Shown here: positions 24,046 to 31,985 of the stretch, piece after piece | How the letters are laid out: every line of letters begins with the position of its first letter | How positions within the stretch are numbered: position 1 is the stretch's first letter | Assembly: GCA_021323595.1 (NCBI GenBank) | Contig: JAJPKR010000051.1 | Span: forward strand, 1-37,219 | Source: Terriglobia bacterium | GTDB lineage: Bacteria > Acidobacteriota > Terriglobia > Terriglobales > SCQP01 | DNA length: 37,219 nucleotides | Direction: 5' to 3' | Made by a program: the position numbers and the translations under genes | The notes under the pieces: model-generated | Told to the model about the DNA's origin: nothing | Databases searched by the model: none | What the model saw: the letters and a program-made list of their open reading frames with translations, nothing else

Positions 24046-24706
24046 GATTGCTCCTTTTCGTTGCCACGGGGACGGGCGCGGCGCCGGCCCGGACCGGCGT
24101 CCAGCCGTCGAGAAACAGCGCGCTCATCTCCGCCGCCAGGGTGGCGGCGTCGGGATCGCGCCGCTCGCGATGCCAGGTGTAAATCCAATTGAGCATGCCG
24201 AACAGGCTCATCACCGCCGTGCGCGCTTCCCGCGCCGCGCCGCCGTTCGCCGCGGCGGGCGCGAGCGCCGCCACCAGCGCCAGGCATAGCTCGTAATACT
24301 GATGTTTCAGCCGCGCGATCTCCTCGCCGCGCGCGCCCGACAACACCGCGGCTTCGTGCGACAGCACCTTCATCGCCGCGCGGTTGGCGAGGAAATAGCG
24401 CAAATGGTTGGCGATCACCGCCTCGAGCGCCGCGCGCGGCGCTCGGCCCTCCGCCGCGGCGCGCGCCCCGGCGAGGACAGTCTCGAGCGTGTGCTTTTGC
24501 AGCGCGTGCAGCAGCGCTTCCTTGCTGTCAAAATAGTGATACAGGCCGGCGAGGCTGATGCCGGTGGCGCGCGCCAGGTCGCGCAGGCTCGCGCCTTCGT
24601 AGCCCTTCTCCGCGAAGAGCCGCGCCGCGTGGTCGAGAATCGCCGTCCAGCGGCGGTCGCGGGCGGTGGCGGGCGGGGCAACGAGGGCGGGCGCGGACGC
24701 GGGCAT
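24014..24706 (-). CDS. TetR-family regulator of the aromatic-CoA cluster
   Basis: 230 residues. The N-terminal helix-turn-helix is clear (ILDHAARLFAEKGYEGASL, LARATGISLAGLYHYFDSKEALL, about 22-70), followed by a helical ligand domain with LRYFLANRAAMKVLSHEA and MLNWIYTWHRERRDPD, as in FadR/PaaR-like members that sense acyl- or aryl-CoA. It heads the operon, overlaps the hydratase start, and has a TetR-type palindrome 12 bases before its own start, so autorepression relieved by a CoA ester is the simple model. The ligand is inference. Confidence 0.92.
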   Translation of the reverse strand: MPASAPALVAPPATARDRRWTAILDHAARLFAEKGYEGASLRDLARATGISLAGLYHYFDSKEALLHALQKHTLETVLAGARAAAEGRAPRAALEAVIANHLRYFLANRAAMKVLSHEAAVLSGARGEEIARLKHQYYELCLALVAALAPAAANGGAAREARTAVMSLFGMLNWIYTWHRERRDPDAATLAAEMSALFLDGWTPVRAGAAPVPVATKRSNHGNRHATARR

Positions 24707-24718
24707 GGCGGCTGGGGA

Positions 24719-24738
24719 CCGTTCGAACGTTCGTTCGG
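24719..24738 (-). promoter_or_regulatory. TetR operator
   Basis: The 20-base imperfect palindrome CCGTTCGAACGTTCGTTCGG has 8 of 10 symmetric pairs matching and a perfect CGAACGTTCG centre. It lies just downstream of the predicted transcription start of tetR, a typical repressor position. Confidence 0.7.
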
Positions 24739-24747
24739 CCCAAGGGC

Positions 24748-24777
24748 ATTATAGTCAACCGCGGCGCAGGCAAACAA
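24748..24777 (-). promoter_or_regulatory. Promoter of the TetR-led operon
   Basis: On the minus strand a perfect TATAAT (24753-24748) lies about 42 bases before the tetR start. A weak -35, TTGTTT (24777-24772), is 18 bases upstream. The start of transcription would fall near 24741, directly before the operator. Confidence 0.6.
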
Positions 24778-24805
24778 GGGCCTTGACGCCGCGCCGTCCG
24801 CCACA

Positions 24806-24824
24806 TACTCTGCGCCGCAGAGTA
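24806..24824 (+). promoter_or_regulatory. Perfect palindrome before the membrane-protein gene (PadR-type operator)
   Basis: TACTCTGC-GCC-GCAGAGTA has fully matching 8-base arms and ends five bases before the ATG at 24830. It overlaps the best -10 position for a TTGACG at 24783-24788. The form resembles PadR-family operators of the TACT-N-AGTA type; no PadR gene is present in the window. Confidence 0.55.
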
Positions 24825-24829
24825 CAGCC

Positions 24830-25462
24830 ATGACGCTCTTCGATTTGCTTTTCCTGGCGGTGCTAGTGCTGGCCGCCGCCGCCCTGGCCGGCGCTCTGGC
24901 GCTGGCGGGAGCCGGCCGCCGCCGCGCGGCCGGCCGGCTCGCGGCGGCGGCGGCGATCGGCGCGGCCGTTTATCTGGGCGTCGTGGGCGTCGTGGCGCGG
25001 GCCGCTCCGGCCCGCGTCATCGCCGCGGGCCGCTTGCGCTGTTACGACGACTGGTGTTTCGGCGTGGCGGGCGCCGAGCGCACCGCCGCGATCGGCGGCG
25101 TGCGGGCGCAGGGCGGCTTTTATGTCGTTCACCTGGTGCTGCACAGCCGCGCCCTCAAGCGCGCGCAGCGCGAGCGCGGCGATCGGGTGTTCCTGCTGAT
25201 CCCGGCAGGACGAATTGTTGTCTCCGGCGACGGCCAGCGCGCTTGGCAGGCGCTGCATGGACTGGCGCCGGGCCTGGATGCCTGGCTGCAGCCCGGCGCC
25301 ACTGTGGCGACCGTTCGCGTCTTCGACGTTCCCGAGGGAATTCAGCCCACGGGCCTGACCCTGGTGCATCCGCCCGGGCCGGGGAAGCTGGTGATCGGCG
25401 ACGACGATAGCTTCGGACACCGTCCGGCGATCTGGCTTCTGGGCCCAGCCCAAGTTCCTTGA
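24830..25462 (+). CDS. Small membrane protein with C-terminal extracytoplasmic beta domain
   Basis: 210 residues: two hydrophobic helices (about 4-28 and 38-59) joined by an arginine-rich loop, then a soluble domain. The soluble part has a short cysteine pair (RCYDDWCFGV), strands FYVVHLVLHSRA and TVRVFDVPEGIQPTGLTLVHP, and a conserved-looking IGDDDSFGHRP end. It recalls DUF4352-like beta-sandwich domains, but I do not recognise a definite family. It has no close Shine-Dalgarno sequence and may be leaderless or weakly translated. It diverges from the TetR operon and is probably controlled by the palindrome at its start. Confidence 0.75.
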   Translation: MTLFDLLFLAVLVLAAAALAGALALAGAGRRRAAGRLAAAAAIGAAVYLGVVGVVARAAPARVIAAGRLRCYDDWCFGVAGAERTAAIGGVRAQGGFYVVHLVLHSRALKRAQRERGDRVFLLIPAGRIVVSGDGQRAWQALHGLAPGLDAWLQPGATVATVRVFDVPEGIQPTGLTLVHPPGPGKLVIGDDDSFGHRPAIWLLGPAQVP

Positions 25463-25486
25463 GCGGCGCGGCCTCGCAAGTTCTGG

Positions 25487-25504
25487 GAGCCGGCGCGCCG
25501 GCTC
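25487..25504. terminator. GC-rich palindrome between convergent genes
   Basis: GAGCCGGCG-CGCCGGCTC, an 18-base perfect palindrome in the 145-base gap between the convergent membrane-protein gene and the GH31 gene. It could form a bidirectional stop hairpin, although no T-run flanks it. Confidence 0.4.
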
Positions 25505-25607
25505 GTCCCGCCGCTGCGTCCCGCTTGTTCGTGGGCTGGCGTCGTGCCGCGCCCCGCGACCGCGACTGCTGCGCTGCGCCTGCTGCGCTCCGCGCCCTGC
25601 TGCCGCG

Positions 25608-28094
25608 TCAGCGCCAGCGAATCACGAGACGCTGGGCGGCGGCGGACCAGGGCAGCGTGATCGTCAATTGGCGCGTGCCGGAGTAGCTGAGCGCCGCGGG
25701 CGCCAGCGGCACGCCGTCGAGCGTGGCGGCGGCGGGAGCGGCGACGTCGTGCAACACCACCTGCGCCGACGGATGGCGGGGGCGGTACGAGCCCTGCGCG
25801 GCCGAAAGCGTGACGGTGGTCGCGAGCGCGCCGGGCGCATAGGCGACCGTGCGCAGAAAATAGACGCCGCGCCGGTAGGCGAAGGTCGCGCCGTCGTCTT
25901 CGTAATATTGGCGTGCGGTCGCTTGCCGCGAGCGCACGTCGAAGATCAGCGGCGCCGTTTGCCATTCCGCGGTGTTGGCGCGCGGCGGCGACAAGAAGAG
26001 GATGGCGCCGTCGCGCGCGAAGAGCGGCAGTTGCGCTGCCTCCGCCGTCACCTGCACCGTCGCCGGCCCGGCGAACACGGCGTCGCTCGCGTCGGCGGCG
26101 ATGCGGTGCCAGCTCCCGGCGGGCAAGTATACCGAGCGGCTGGTGGCGTGCGGCGCAAGAATGGGCGCGACCAGCAGATCGTCGCCGAAGAGAAACTCAC
26201 TCGCCAGATCGTAGGTCTGCGGGTCGTCGGGGTAGTCGAGGACGAGCGCGCGCATCATCGGCAGGCCGCTGCGCGAGCTTGCGTAGAACGCATCGTAAAT
26301 ATAGGGAAGGTAGCGATAGCGGCGGTCGATGGCGGCGCGATTGGCGGCCTCGGCGGCGGGGCCGAAGGCCCAGGGTTCCTTGGGCGGGGTGTCAATCATG
26401 GCGTGGCCGCGCATGAAGGGGAAGAAGGCCGCGGCCTCGGCCCAGCGCGTCCAGAGATCGGCGGAGCTGACGCCGGCAAAGCCGCCGATATCGTTGCCGA
26501 CGAAGGGAAAGCCGGAGAGGCCGAGGCCGAGCAGGGTGGTGATGCCGTTGCGCAGGTGGCCCCAATCGGCGGTGTTGTCGCCGGTCCAGAGCGCCGCATA
26601 GCGCTGGCCGCCGGCATAGGTGTCGCGCGTCAGCACGAACGGCCGCGCCTCCGGATGCAGTTCCAGCAGCCCCGCCTGCGTCGCGCGCGACATCTGCTGC
26701 CCGAAGACGTTGTGCGTTTCCGCGGCGGTGCTGGGCGCGCCCGCGTTGGCGAAGCGCACGTCGTCGGCCATGGTGCCGGAGGGGGTATCGAAGACCGACG
26801 GCTCGTTCATGTCGTTCCAGATGCCGCTCAAGCCGGCCGCGGCGAAGCTCGCGATCTCGTGCGCCCACCACGCCCGCGCCGCCGCATCCGTGAAGTCGGG
26901 AAACACGGCCGGCCCGGGCCACACCGGGCCGACGAACAAGCTGCCGTCCGGCCGGCGAGCGAAGACGCCCGCTTGCAGGCCGCTGTCATAAACCGCATAG
27001 CCGGGATCCTGCTTCACGCCGGGATCGATGATCGCGACCGCATGGAAGCCGAGGCCGTGAAGCTGCGCCAGAAGCTGCCGCGGCTGCGGGAATCCGGTCG
27101 GATCCCAGGTGAAGACGCGGTAGCCGTTCATGTAGGCGATATCCAGCCAAATGCCGTCGGCGGGAATGTCGCGCTGGCGGAACTGCCGCGCGATCTCCAA
27201 CACCTGGCTCGCCGGATAGTAGCTATAGCGGCTCTGCTGGTAGCCGATCGCCCATAGCGGCGGCAGCGGCATCGTGCCGGTCAGCCGCGCGTAGCGCTCG
27301 AGCACGTCCCGCGGCGTGGGGCCGGCGATGAAGTAATAGTTGAGTTCGCCCCCCTCCGCGCCGAAGTCGAAGTATTGCCGGCTCCGCCGCCCGAGATCGA
27401 AGCTGGCGCGAAAGGTGTTGTCGAAAAAGAGGCCGTGCGCCAGGGCCGGCGCATCGGGCGCTTTGTGCAGCACGATCAGCAGCGGGATATCGGCATAGAG
27501 GGGATCGGTGGAGTTGTCGTAACCGAAGACGTCGGAGTTCCACATCACGTAGGACGTGCCGCCCAGCTTCATGCCGCGTTTGTCGAGCGGTCCGGTCTTT
27601 TCGCCGAGTCCGAAGAAGTGGTCGTAGTCGTCGAGTTGCTTCCACACCCGCACGCGCGCGCCGCCGCCCGCGGCGGCATCGGCGGTGTCGAAGGCCATGC
27701 CGTCGCCCGCATCGGCGCCGAGCAGGCGGCCGTCGCGATCGTAGAACGCGAGGCGCACGGGATTGCGGGCGATGCGCAGCGTCAGCAGGGAAGTCGTCAG
27801 CTCGTCTTGATCGGCGCCGGGCACGAACGTGAACTCGCCGCCGGCGGGCGCGGCGGCGGCGAGCGCGTAGGAATGGTCGCGGCCGGCGCGGGCCAGTTCC
27901 GCCGCCGGCGTGAAGCGCACGCGGATGATCCCCGGCGCCGGCGCCGACAGGCGCAGCAGCCCGCGCTCGTTCTGATAGACGACGCTGCCGGCTTTGCGCC
28001 GCCCGGCGGGCATGGCGCCGATCGCCGTCCACTGCGCCGCGGCGGCCAGCGCCAGCAGCAGCGCGACACCCAGGCTTCGGGCAATGATTTTCAT
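25608..28094 (-). CDS. Exported glycoside hydrolase family 31 (alpha-glucosidase/xylosidase type)
   Basis: 828 residues. A Sec signal peptide (MKIIARSLGVALLLALAAAAQ) sends it to the periplasm or outside. An N-terminal galactose-mutarotase-like beta domain (FFGLGEKTGPLDKRG, YVMWNSDVFGYD) precedes the (beta/alpha)8 barrel. The barrel shows GYQQSRYSYY, IWLDIAYMNGYRVFTWDP and the nucleophile motif GIWNDMNEPSVF (Asp428). Further on are TRDTYAGGQRYAALWTGDN, with the probable acid/base region, and FPFVGNDIGGFAG. C-terminal beta domains follow. The sequence fits alpha-glucosidase or alpha-xylosidase; substrate is not decided. ATG 28094 follows AAGGAG. A PfkB-type sugar kinase lies upstream on the same strand, 226 bases away. 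Confidence 0.95.
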   Translation of the reverse strand: MKIIARSLGVALLLALAAAAQWTAIGAMPAGRRKAGSVVYQNERGLLRLSAPAPGIIRVRFTPAAELARAGRDHSYALAAAAPAGGEFTFVPGADQDELTTSLLTLRIARNPVRLAFYDRDGRLLGADAGDGMAFDTADAAAGGGARVRVWKQLDDYDHFFGLGEKTGPLDKRGMKLGGTSYVMWNSDVFGYDNSTDPLYADIPLLIVLHKAPDAPALAHGLFFDNTFRASFDLGRRSRQYFDFGAEGGELNYYFIAGPTPRDVLERYARLTGTMPLPPLWAIGYQQSRYSYYPASQVLEIARQFRQRDIPADGIWLDIAYMNGYRVFTWDPTGFPQPRQLLAQLHGLGFHAVAIIDPGVKQDPGYAVYDSGLQAGVFARRPDGSLFVGPVWPGPAVFPDFTDAAARAWWAHEIASFAAAGLSGIWNDMNEPSVFDTPSGTMADDVRFANAGAPSTAAETHNVFGQQMSRATQAGLLELHPEARPFVLTRDTYAGGQRYAALWTGDNTADWGHLRNGITTLLGLGLSGFPFVGNDIGGFAGVSSADLWTRWAEAAAFFPFMRGHAMIDTPPKEPWAFGPAAEAANRAAIDRRYRYLPYIYDAFYASSRSGLPMMRALVLDYPDDPQTYDLASEFLFGDDLLVAPILAPHATSRSVYLPAGSWHRIAADASDAVFAGPATVQVTAEAAQLPLFARDGAILFLSPPRANTAEWQTAPLIFDVRSRQATARQYYEDDGATFAYRRGVYFLRTVAYAPGALATTVTLSAAQGSYRPRHPSAQVVLHDVAAPAAATLDGVPLAPAALSYSGTRQLTITLPWSAAAQRLVIRWR

Positions 28095-28320
28095 CGGCAG
28101 CTCCTTCGCGCGTTCCGGCGCATGACGCGGCGGCATCCTGCGCGCGGGCCGGCGCGCGGCCCGGAGCGCGGTGTGGTGGCAATCGTCGGCGCTGAACGCA
28201 GTCCGCCAGTGTACCGCATACCGGCCCCGTACCGGCCGTTGCCACGGCTGCGCCCCGGGCGAAGAGCCGGGAGCCGGCCGCCGCCGCGCGGCGCCGATCG
28301 TCCCGGCCGCCCGTTGGCAG

Positions 28321-29292
28321 CTACGCGAGACCCGGGCGGGCGCGGCGCGGCGCCGCGCGCAGCAGCGCCGCGACTTCTTCGTCGCCGGCGATGTGGCCGC
28401 GCGCGCCCGGCGCCGTGCAGTTGAGCGCCGCCAGCGCGCACGCGAACTCCAGCGCGCGCGCCGCCGCCCAGCCGCGCAGCAGGCCGACGAGAAAGCCGCC
28501 GTGCAGGACGTCGCCGGCGCCGGTGGTATCGACGGCGGCGACCGCGAAGCCCGGTATGTAGGCGCGGCCGCCGGGCAGTTGCGCGGCGCCGGCGCGCGCC
28601 AGCACGCCCTCCGCGCCCAGCGTGAGCGCGGCGAAGCCGATGCCGAACTCGCCCCGCAGCCGCTGCAGCGCCGCATCGGCGGGCAGCGGCCCGAAGAGCT
28701 GGCGGGCGAAGCCCTCGGATGCGATCAAGTAATCGGCGGCGCGCAACAGGCGGAGCGTGTCGGCGCGCTGGCGCTCGTAAAGATTCGCCAGATCCGCGGA
28801 GACGGGCACGCCGGCGGCGCGGGCCAGTTCCGCCGCGCGCGCGGCGGCGGCACCGTCGTGGCCGTCGAGATGGAGCAGGCGCCCGGAGGCGATCCAGCCC
28901 GCATCCACCTCGGCGGCGGGAAACGCGAGCGCCGCCGCCCGCTCGTACACGATGGTGCGCTCGCCGCTCGCCTCCTCGACGAAGATCCACGCGCGCTGCG
29001 AGCGGCAGCCGGCGACGCGCCGCAGCCGCGACGCGTCGATGCCCTCGCGCGCCAGCTCCGCCGCCTGCCAGCCGCCTTCCTCGTCGTCGCCCACCGAGCC
29101 GCCGAACGAGGCGCGGAAGCCGAATCGCCGCGCCACTACGCACGCCCCCGCCACCTGCCCGCCGGGCAACACCTGCTCCCGGCTGTAGGCGACCTTGTCC
29201 CCCGGACGAGGAAAGCGCGGCACGGTGATGAGGCGATCCGTCGCGATCAGCCCCAGCCCCACCACGTCGAACGCTTTTTCCTCCGCGGCCAT
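28321..29292 (-). CDS. PfkB-family carbohydrate kinase
   Basis: 323 residues of the ribokinase fold. The N-terminal substrate region has VVGLGLIATDRL and RPGDKVAYSREQVLPGGQVAGAC, with FGFRASFGGSVGDDEEG next. The C-terminal ATP/anion-hole signature is AAVDTTGAGDVLHGGF (catalytic Asp261). Such kinases phosphorylate sugars or nucleosides; the substrate is not readable. It could act on sugars released by the nearby glycosidase, but that is only context. It diverges from recO across a 179-base gap in which no clear promoter was found. No good ribosome site precedes the ATG at 29292. Confidence 0.93.
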   Translation of the reverse strand: MAAEEKAFDVVGLGLIATDRLITVPRFPRPGDKVAYSREQVLPGGQVAGACVVARRFGFRASFGGSVGDDEEGGWQAAELAREGIDASRLRRVAGCRSQRAWIFVEEASGERTIVYERAAALAFPAAEVDAGWIASGRLLHLDGHDGAAAARAAELARAAGVPVSADLANLYERQRADTLRLLRAADYLIASEGFARQLFGPLPADAALQRLRGEFGIGFAALTLGAEGVLARAGAAQLPGGRAYIPGFAVAAVDTTGAGDVLHGGFLVGLLRGWAAARALEFACALAALNCTAPGARGHIAGDEEVAALLRAAPRRARPGLA

Positions 29293-29471
29293 GTCGTACC
29301 AGAGTACCCGCGCCGCCGCCGCGCCGCGCCGCTCCGCCGCACCCCCGCCGCCCGCTCCCCGGGTCCCGGCACTCCGGCCCCGAGCGCGCGCGCCGCGCCG
29401 CCGGCCGGCGCGGGCGCTGCGGGTTGCGATTCCGCCGTGCCGCCGCCCGCACGCTCGGTTACGCTGGAACC

Positions 29472-30221
29472 ATGCCCGCCCGCCAGGCCGACGCGATCAT
29501 CCTGCGCACCTATCCGCTGCGCGAGGCCGATCGCATCGTCAGCTTCTTCACCCGCCAGTACGGCAAGTGCCGGGGCGTGAGCCGCGGCGCGCGGCGTCCC
29601 CAGAGCGGCTTCGGCGCGGCGCTGGAACCGCTGACGCAGGTGCAGGTGTCGTTTTTCGAGCGGCCCAATCGCGACTTGGTGGCGATCGATCGCTGCGAGG
29701 TGGTGCGCTCGATGCTGGCCACCCACGCCGGCGGCTACGAATCGGCGGTGATCCTGGGGTATATCGCCGAGCTCGCCGAGCGGCTGCTGCCCGAGCATCA
29801 GGTCAACGACGCCGCCTTTCGCCTGCTGGTCGCGGTGCTGGCGGGGTTGCAAGCCGGCGTGCCGCCCTGGCTGGCGCTCCTTTATGATTTGTATTGGATG
29901 GTGCGGCTCGAAGGCTTCTTGCCCGACCTGGCGCACTGCCAAGTTTGCGGCCGGGCGCTGGCGGCGGAGGAAGAAGCCGCCTTCGGTCCCGGCATCGAAG
30001 GCGTGGCCTGCCGCGGCTGCCGTCCCGCCGGCGGATCGCGCCTGAGCGGCGGCGGCCGCGCCTGGGCGCTCGTCTTCGCCAAGACGCCGCTGGCCGCGAT
30101 CGCGCCCGCCGGTTGGGAGACCGGCGCCCAGGCCGCGGATTTGCGGCTGCTGTTGCATCAGCGCGTCGAAGCCCATCTCGAGCAGCGCATGCAAAGCTGG
30201 AAGTTATTGCAGGAACTCTAA
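29472..30221 (+). CDS. recO: DNA repair protein RecO
   Basis: 249 residues. The N-terminal OB fold is typical ([40 protein letters not shown]), followed by a helical part ([21 protein letters not shown]). A CxxC...CxxC zinc-binding set, CQVC (156-159) and CRGC (180-183), is intact. RecO works with RecF/RecR to load RecA at gaps. The ATG at 29472 matches the family N-terminus ([11 protein letters not shown]). It is 10 bases from glyQ, which it probably shares a transcript with. Confidence 0.96.
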   Translation: MPARQADAIILRTYPLREADRIVSFFTRQYGKCRGVSRGARRPQSGFGAALEPLTQVQVSFFERPNRDLVAIDRCEVVRSMLATHAGGYESAVILGYIAELAERLLPEHQVNDAAFRLLVAVLAGLQAGVPPWLALLYDLYWMVRLEGFLPDLAHCQVCGRALAAEEEAAFGPGIEGVACRGCRPAGGSRLSGGGRAWALVFAKTPLAAIAPAGWETGAQAADLRLLLHQRVEAHLEQRMQSWKLLQEL

Positions 30222-30231
30222 GGATCTGCCC

Positions 30232-31182
30232 GTGATCGCCGAAACCACCGCCGCCCTTGCCGCTCCTGCGGCCGAGCTGCGCCCGCGCGAGTTTTTCCAG
30301 GATTTGATGCTGGCGCTGCAGTGCTATTGGGCGGTGCAGGGTTGCGCGCTGCTCTTGCCCTATGACCTTGAGGTCGGCGCCGGCACCATGTCGCCCGACA
30401 CGTTTCTGCGGGTGCTCGGCCCCGCGCCCTGCCGCGTCGCCTATTTGCAGCCGAGCCGCCGCCCCGCCGACGGCCGCTACGGCGAGAACCCCAACCGGCT
30501 CTACAAACACACCCAGTTGCAGGTGATCTTGAAGCCGCCGCCGGAGAATGTGCAGGATCTCTATCTTCAGAGCCTGCAGGCGATTGGCATTGAATTGCGC
30601 AAGCACGACATCAAGTTCGAGGAAGACAACTGGGAGTCGCCGACGCTCGGGGCCTGGGGCCTGGGCTGGCAGGTGATGCTCGACGGGCTGGAGATCACGC
30701 AGTTCACCTATTTCCAGCAGTGCGGCGGCTTCGATCTCGACCCGGTCTCGGCCGAGCTGACCTACGGCATGGAGCGCATCGCGGCCTTCCTGCAAGACGT
30801 GGATTCGATCTACGACATCCGCTGGTCGCCCGCGCTTTCCTACCGCGACGTGCGCCTGGCCGACGAGGTGCAGATGTCGGCTTACAACTTCGAGCGCGCC
30901 AATGTCGAGTATCTGTGGCAGCACTTCCGGCTGTGCGAAGCCGAGTGCCAGGAACTGCTGCGCGGCTTCGCGGCGGAAGCCGCCGAAGGCGCCGGCGGGG
31001 CGCGCGCGCCGATGCTCGCCGCCTATGAGCTGTGCCTGAAGTGCTCGCACCTGTTCAATCTCCTCGACGCCCGCGGCGCGATCTCGGTGACCGAGCGCGT
31101 CGGCGTCATCCAGCGCGTGCGCAACCTCGCCGTCGGCGTGGCCCGCGCCTGGGTGGCCGCCGAGGTCCCCGCGCCCCGCTGA
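30232..31182 (+). CDS. glyQ: Glycyl-tRNA synthetase alpha subunit
   Basis: 316 residues of the alpha chain of the bacterial alpha2beta2 glycyl-tRNA synthetase, which carries the catalytic class II core. Signatures include [80 protein letters not shown] and [16 protein letters not shown]. It starts with GTG 30232 behind AAGGA. The beta subunit gene glyS, commonly next in bacteria, does not follow here; an 803-base gap and an RHS gene do. GlyQ needs GlyS for activity, so glyS should lie elsewhere. Confidence 0.97.
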   Translation: MIAETTAALAAPAAELRPREFFQDLMLALQCYWAVQGCALLLPYDLEVGAGTMSPDTFLRVLGPAPCRVAYLQPSRRPADGRYGENPNRLYKHTQLQVILKPPPENVQDLYLQSLQAIGIELRKHDIKFEEDNWESPTLGAWGLGWQVMLDGLEITQFTYFQQCGGFDLDPVSAELTYGMERIAAFLQDVDSIYDIRWSPALSYRDVRLADEVQMSAYNFERANVEYLWQHFRLCEAECQELLRGFAAEAAEGAGGARAPMLAAYELCLKCSHLFNLLDARGAISVTERVGVIQRVRNLAVGVARAWVAAEVPAPR

Positions 31183-31348
31183 CCGCGCGGCCGCCGCGCC
31201 GGCTGGCTCAGCCGCGAGCGCGTGCGCGAAGCGCCGGAGGCGGCTCTGCGGGCGTGCGGCAAGCCGCTTTCGGTCACGGCAAATGATGGCGCCCAGTCCG
31301 CCAGTTCTGCACTCGGGGCCCGGGCGCACCGGCACGGCATCGAGCTGC

Positions 31349-31389
31349 AGTCGACCCGGTCTGGCCAGCCGGCGGAAGGCGGGTCGACT
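31349..31389. repeat. Spaced inverted repeat
   Basis: The arms AGTCGACCCG (31349-31358) and CGGGTCGACT (31380-31389) match perfectly and are separated by 21 bases rich in CTGGCCAG and GCCGGC. It could form a cruciform or hairpin in the glyQ-RHS gap; no T-run follows. Confidence 0.6.
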
Positions 31390-31737
31390 CGAGACCTTCA
31401 GCGACCCCACCGCGCAACGAAATCCTGAACGCGCACCCTTCCCTGAGCCTGGGACAGGCGCGCACGCGCTCGCGGGCCTGGATGGCTGATTGCAACCGCG
31501 CCCGCCCGCACAGCGCGCCGGACGACGATGCCCCGTAAAAGCCCCGCCGCCGGGCTGATCGTGGCGGCTCCCAGTCAAGTCCCTAAAGACTCGCCCGGCC
31601 GCTAACTGGGGCAGTTTCAGAGCCATACCTTTCCCTTAGACCCTTAAGCGGGGCTGAGCAGCCGGGGCGAGCCTTTGGGCCCCGACTGTGGGGAGCGGCC
31701 GCCCTGGCAATCAGCGGCCATAAATTGCAGTTTTGCC

Positions 31738-31777
31738 GATTTTTTTTCTTGACAAAGGCCGTCGCATTGCGTCCTAC
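31738..31777 (+). promoter_or_regulatory. Possible promoter for RHS locus 2
   Basis: A T-run that could act as an UP element (31738-31747) precedes a perfect TTGACA (31749-31754). The -10 at 17 bases would be TCCTAC, which is poor. It would leave a leader of about 200 bases before the start at 31986. Confidence 0.35.
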
Positions 31778-31985
31778 TTCGGCCGTAGCCGATTCAGTCG
31801 AACCGGCCGCGAAGAGAGCCGGGAGACGAGGAGCGAGTTACCGGCCGACCCAGATAAGGCGGGAAGCGCTGGGGCTCGCTGGGGAGTACAGCACGATCTC
31901 GGCGGCGCCGGGGCAGGCGCCGCGGCACCGGACCTGGGTCGGGGCGGGAGATACCCATCCCCGGACCAGGAAGAGGGGGCATATC

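Larger units (their letters stand above)
31183..31985. other. Long intergenic region between glyQ and RHS locus 2
   Basis: 803 bases with no supported gene. It contains a small hairpin 17 bases after glyQ (CGGCTG-GCT-CAGCCG, 31200-31214), a spaced inverted repeat (31349-31389), a run of eight or more T around 31738-31747 and a TTGACA at 31749-31754. Frames crossing it are low-complexity, and no transposase or toxin-antitoxin gene was recognised. Confidence 0.55.

Noticed and set aside
20401-24192. A 1263-codon open frame on the plus strand opposite the oxygenase, dehydrogenase and hydratase genes
   Set aside because: Its translation is low-complexity and rich in Arg, Gly, Ala and His with no family motifs. 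It mirrors genuine genes whose GC-rich third positions keep the opposite strand open.
29803-31626. A 607-codon minus-strand frame opposite recO and glyQ
   Set aside because: recO and glyQ are unmistakable on the plus strand; the reverse frame shows no motif and runs through the intergenic gap.
31183-31985. Remnant insertion sequence or tRNA gene in the gap before RHS locus 2
   Set aside because: No transposase motif, no target duplication and no cloverleaf could be found by eye.
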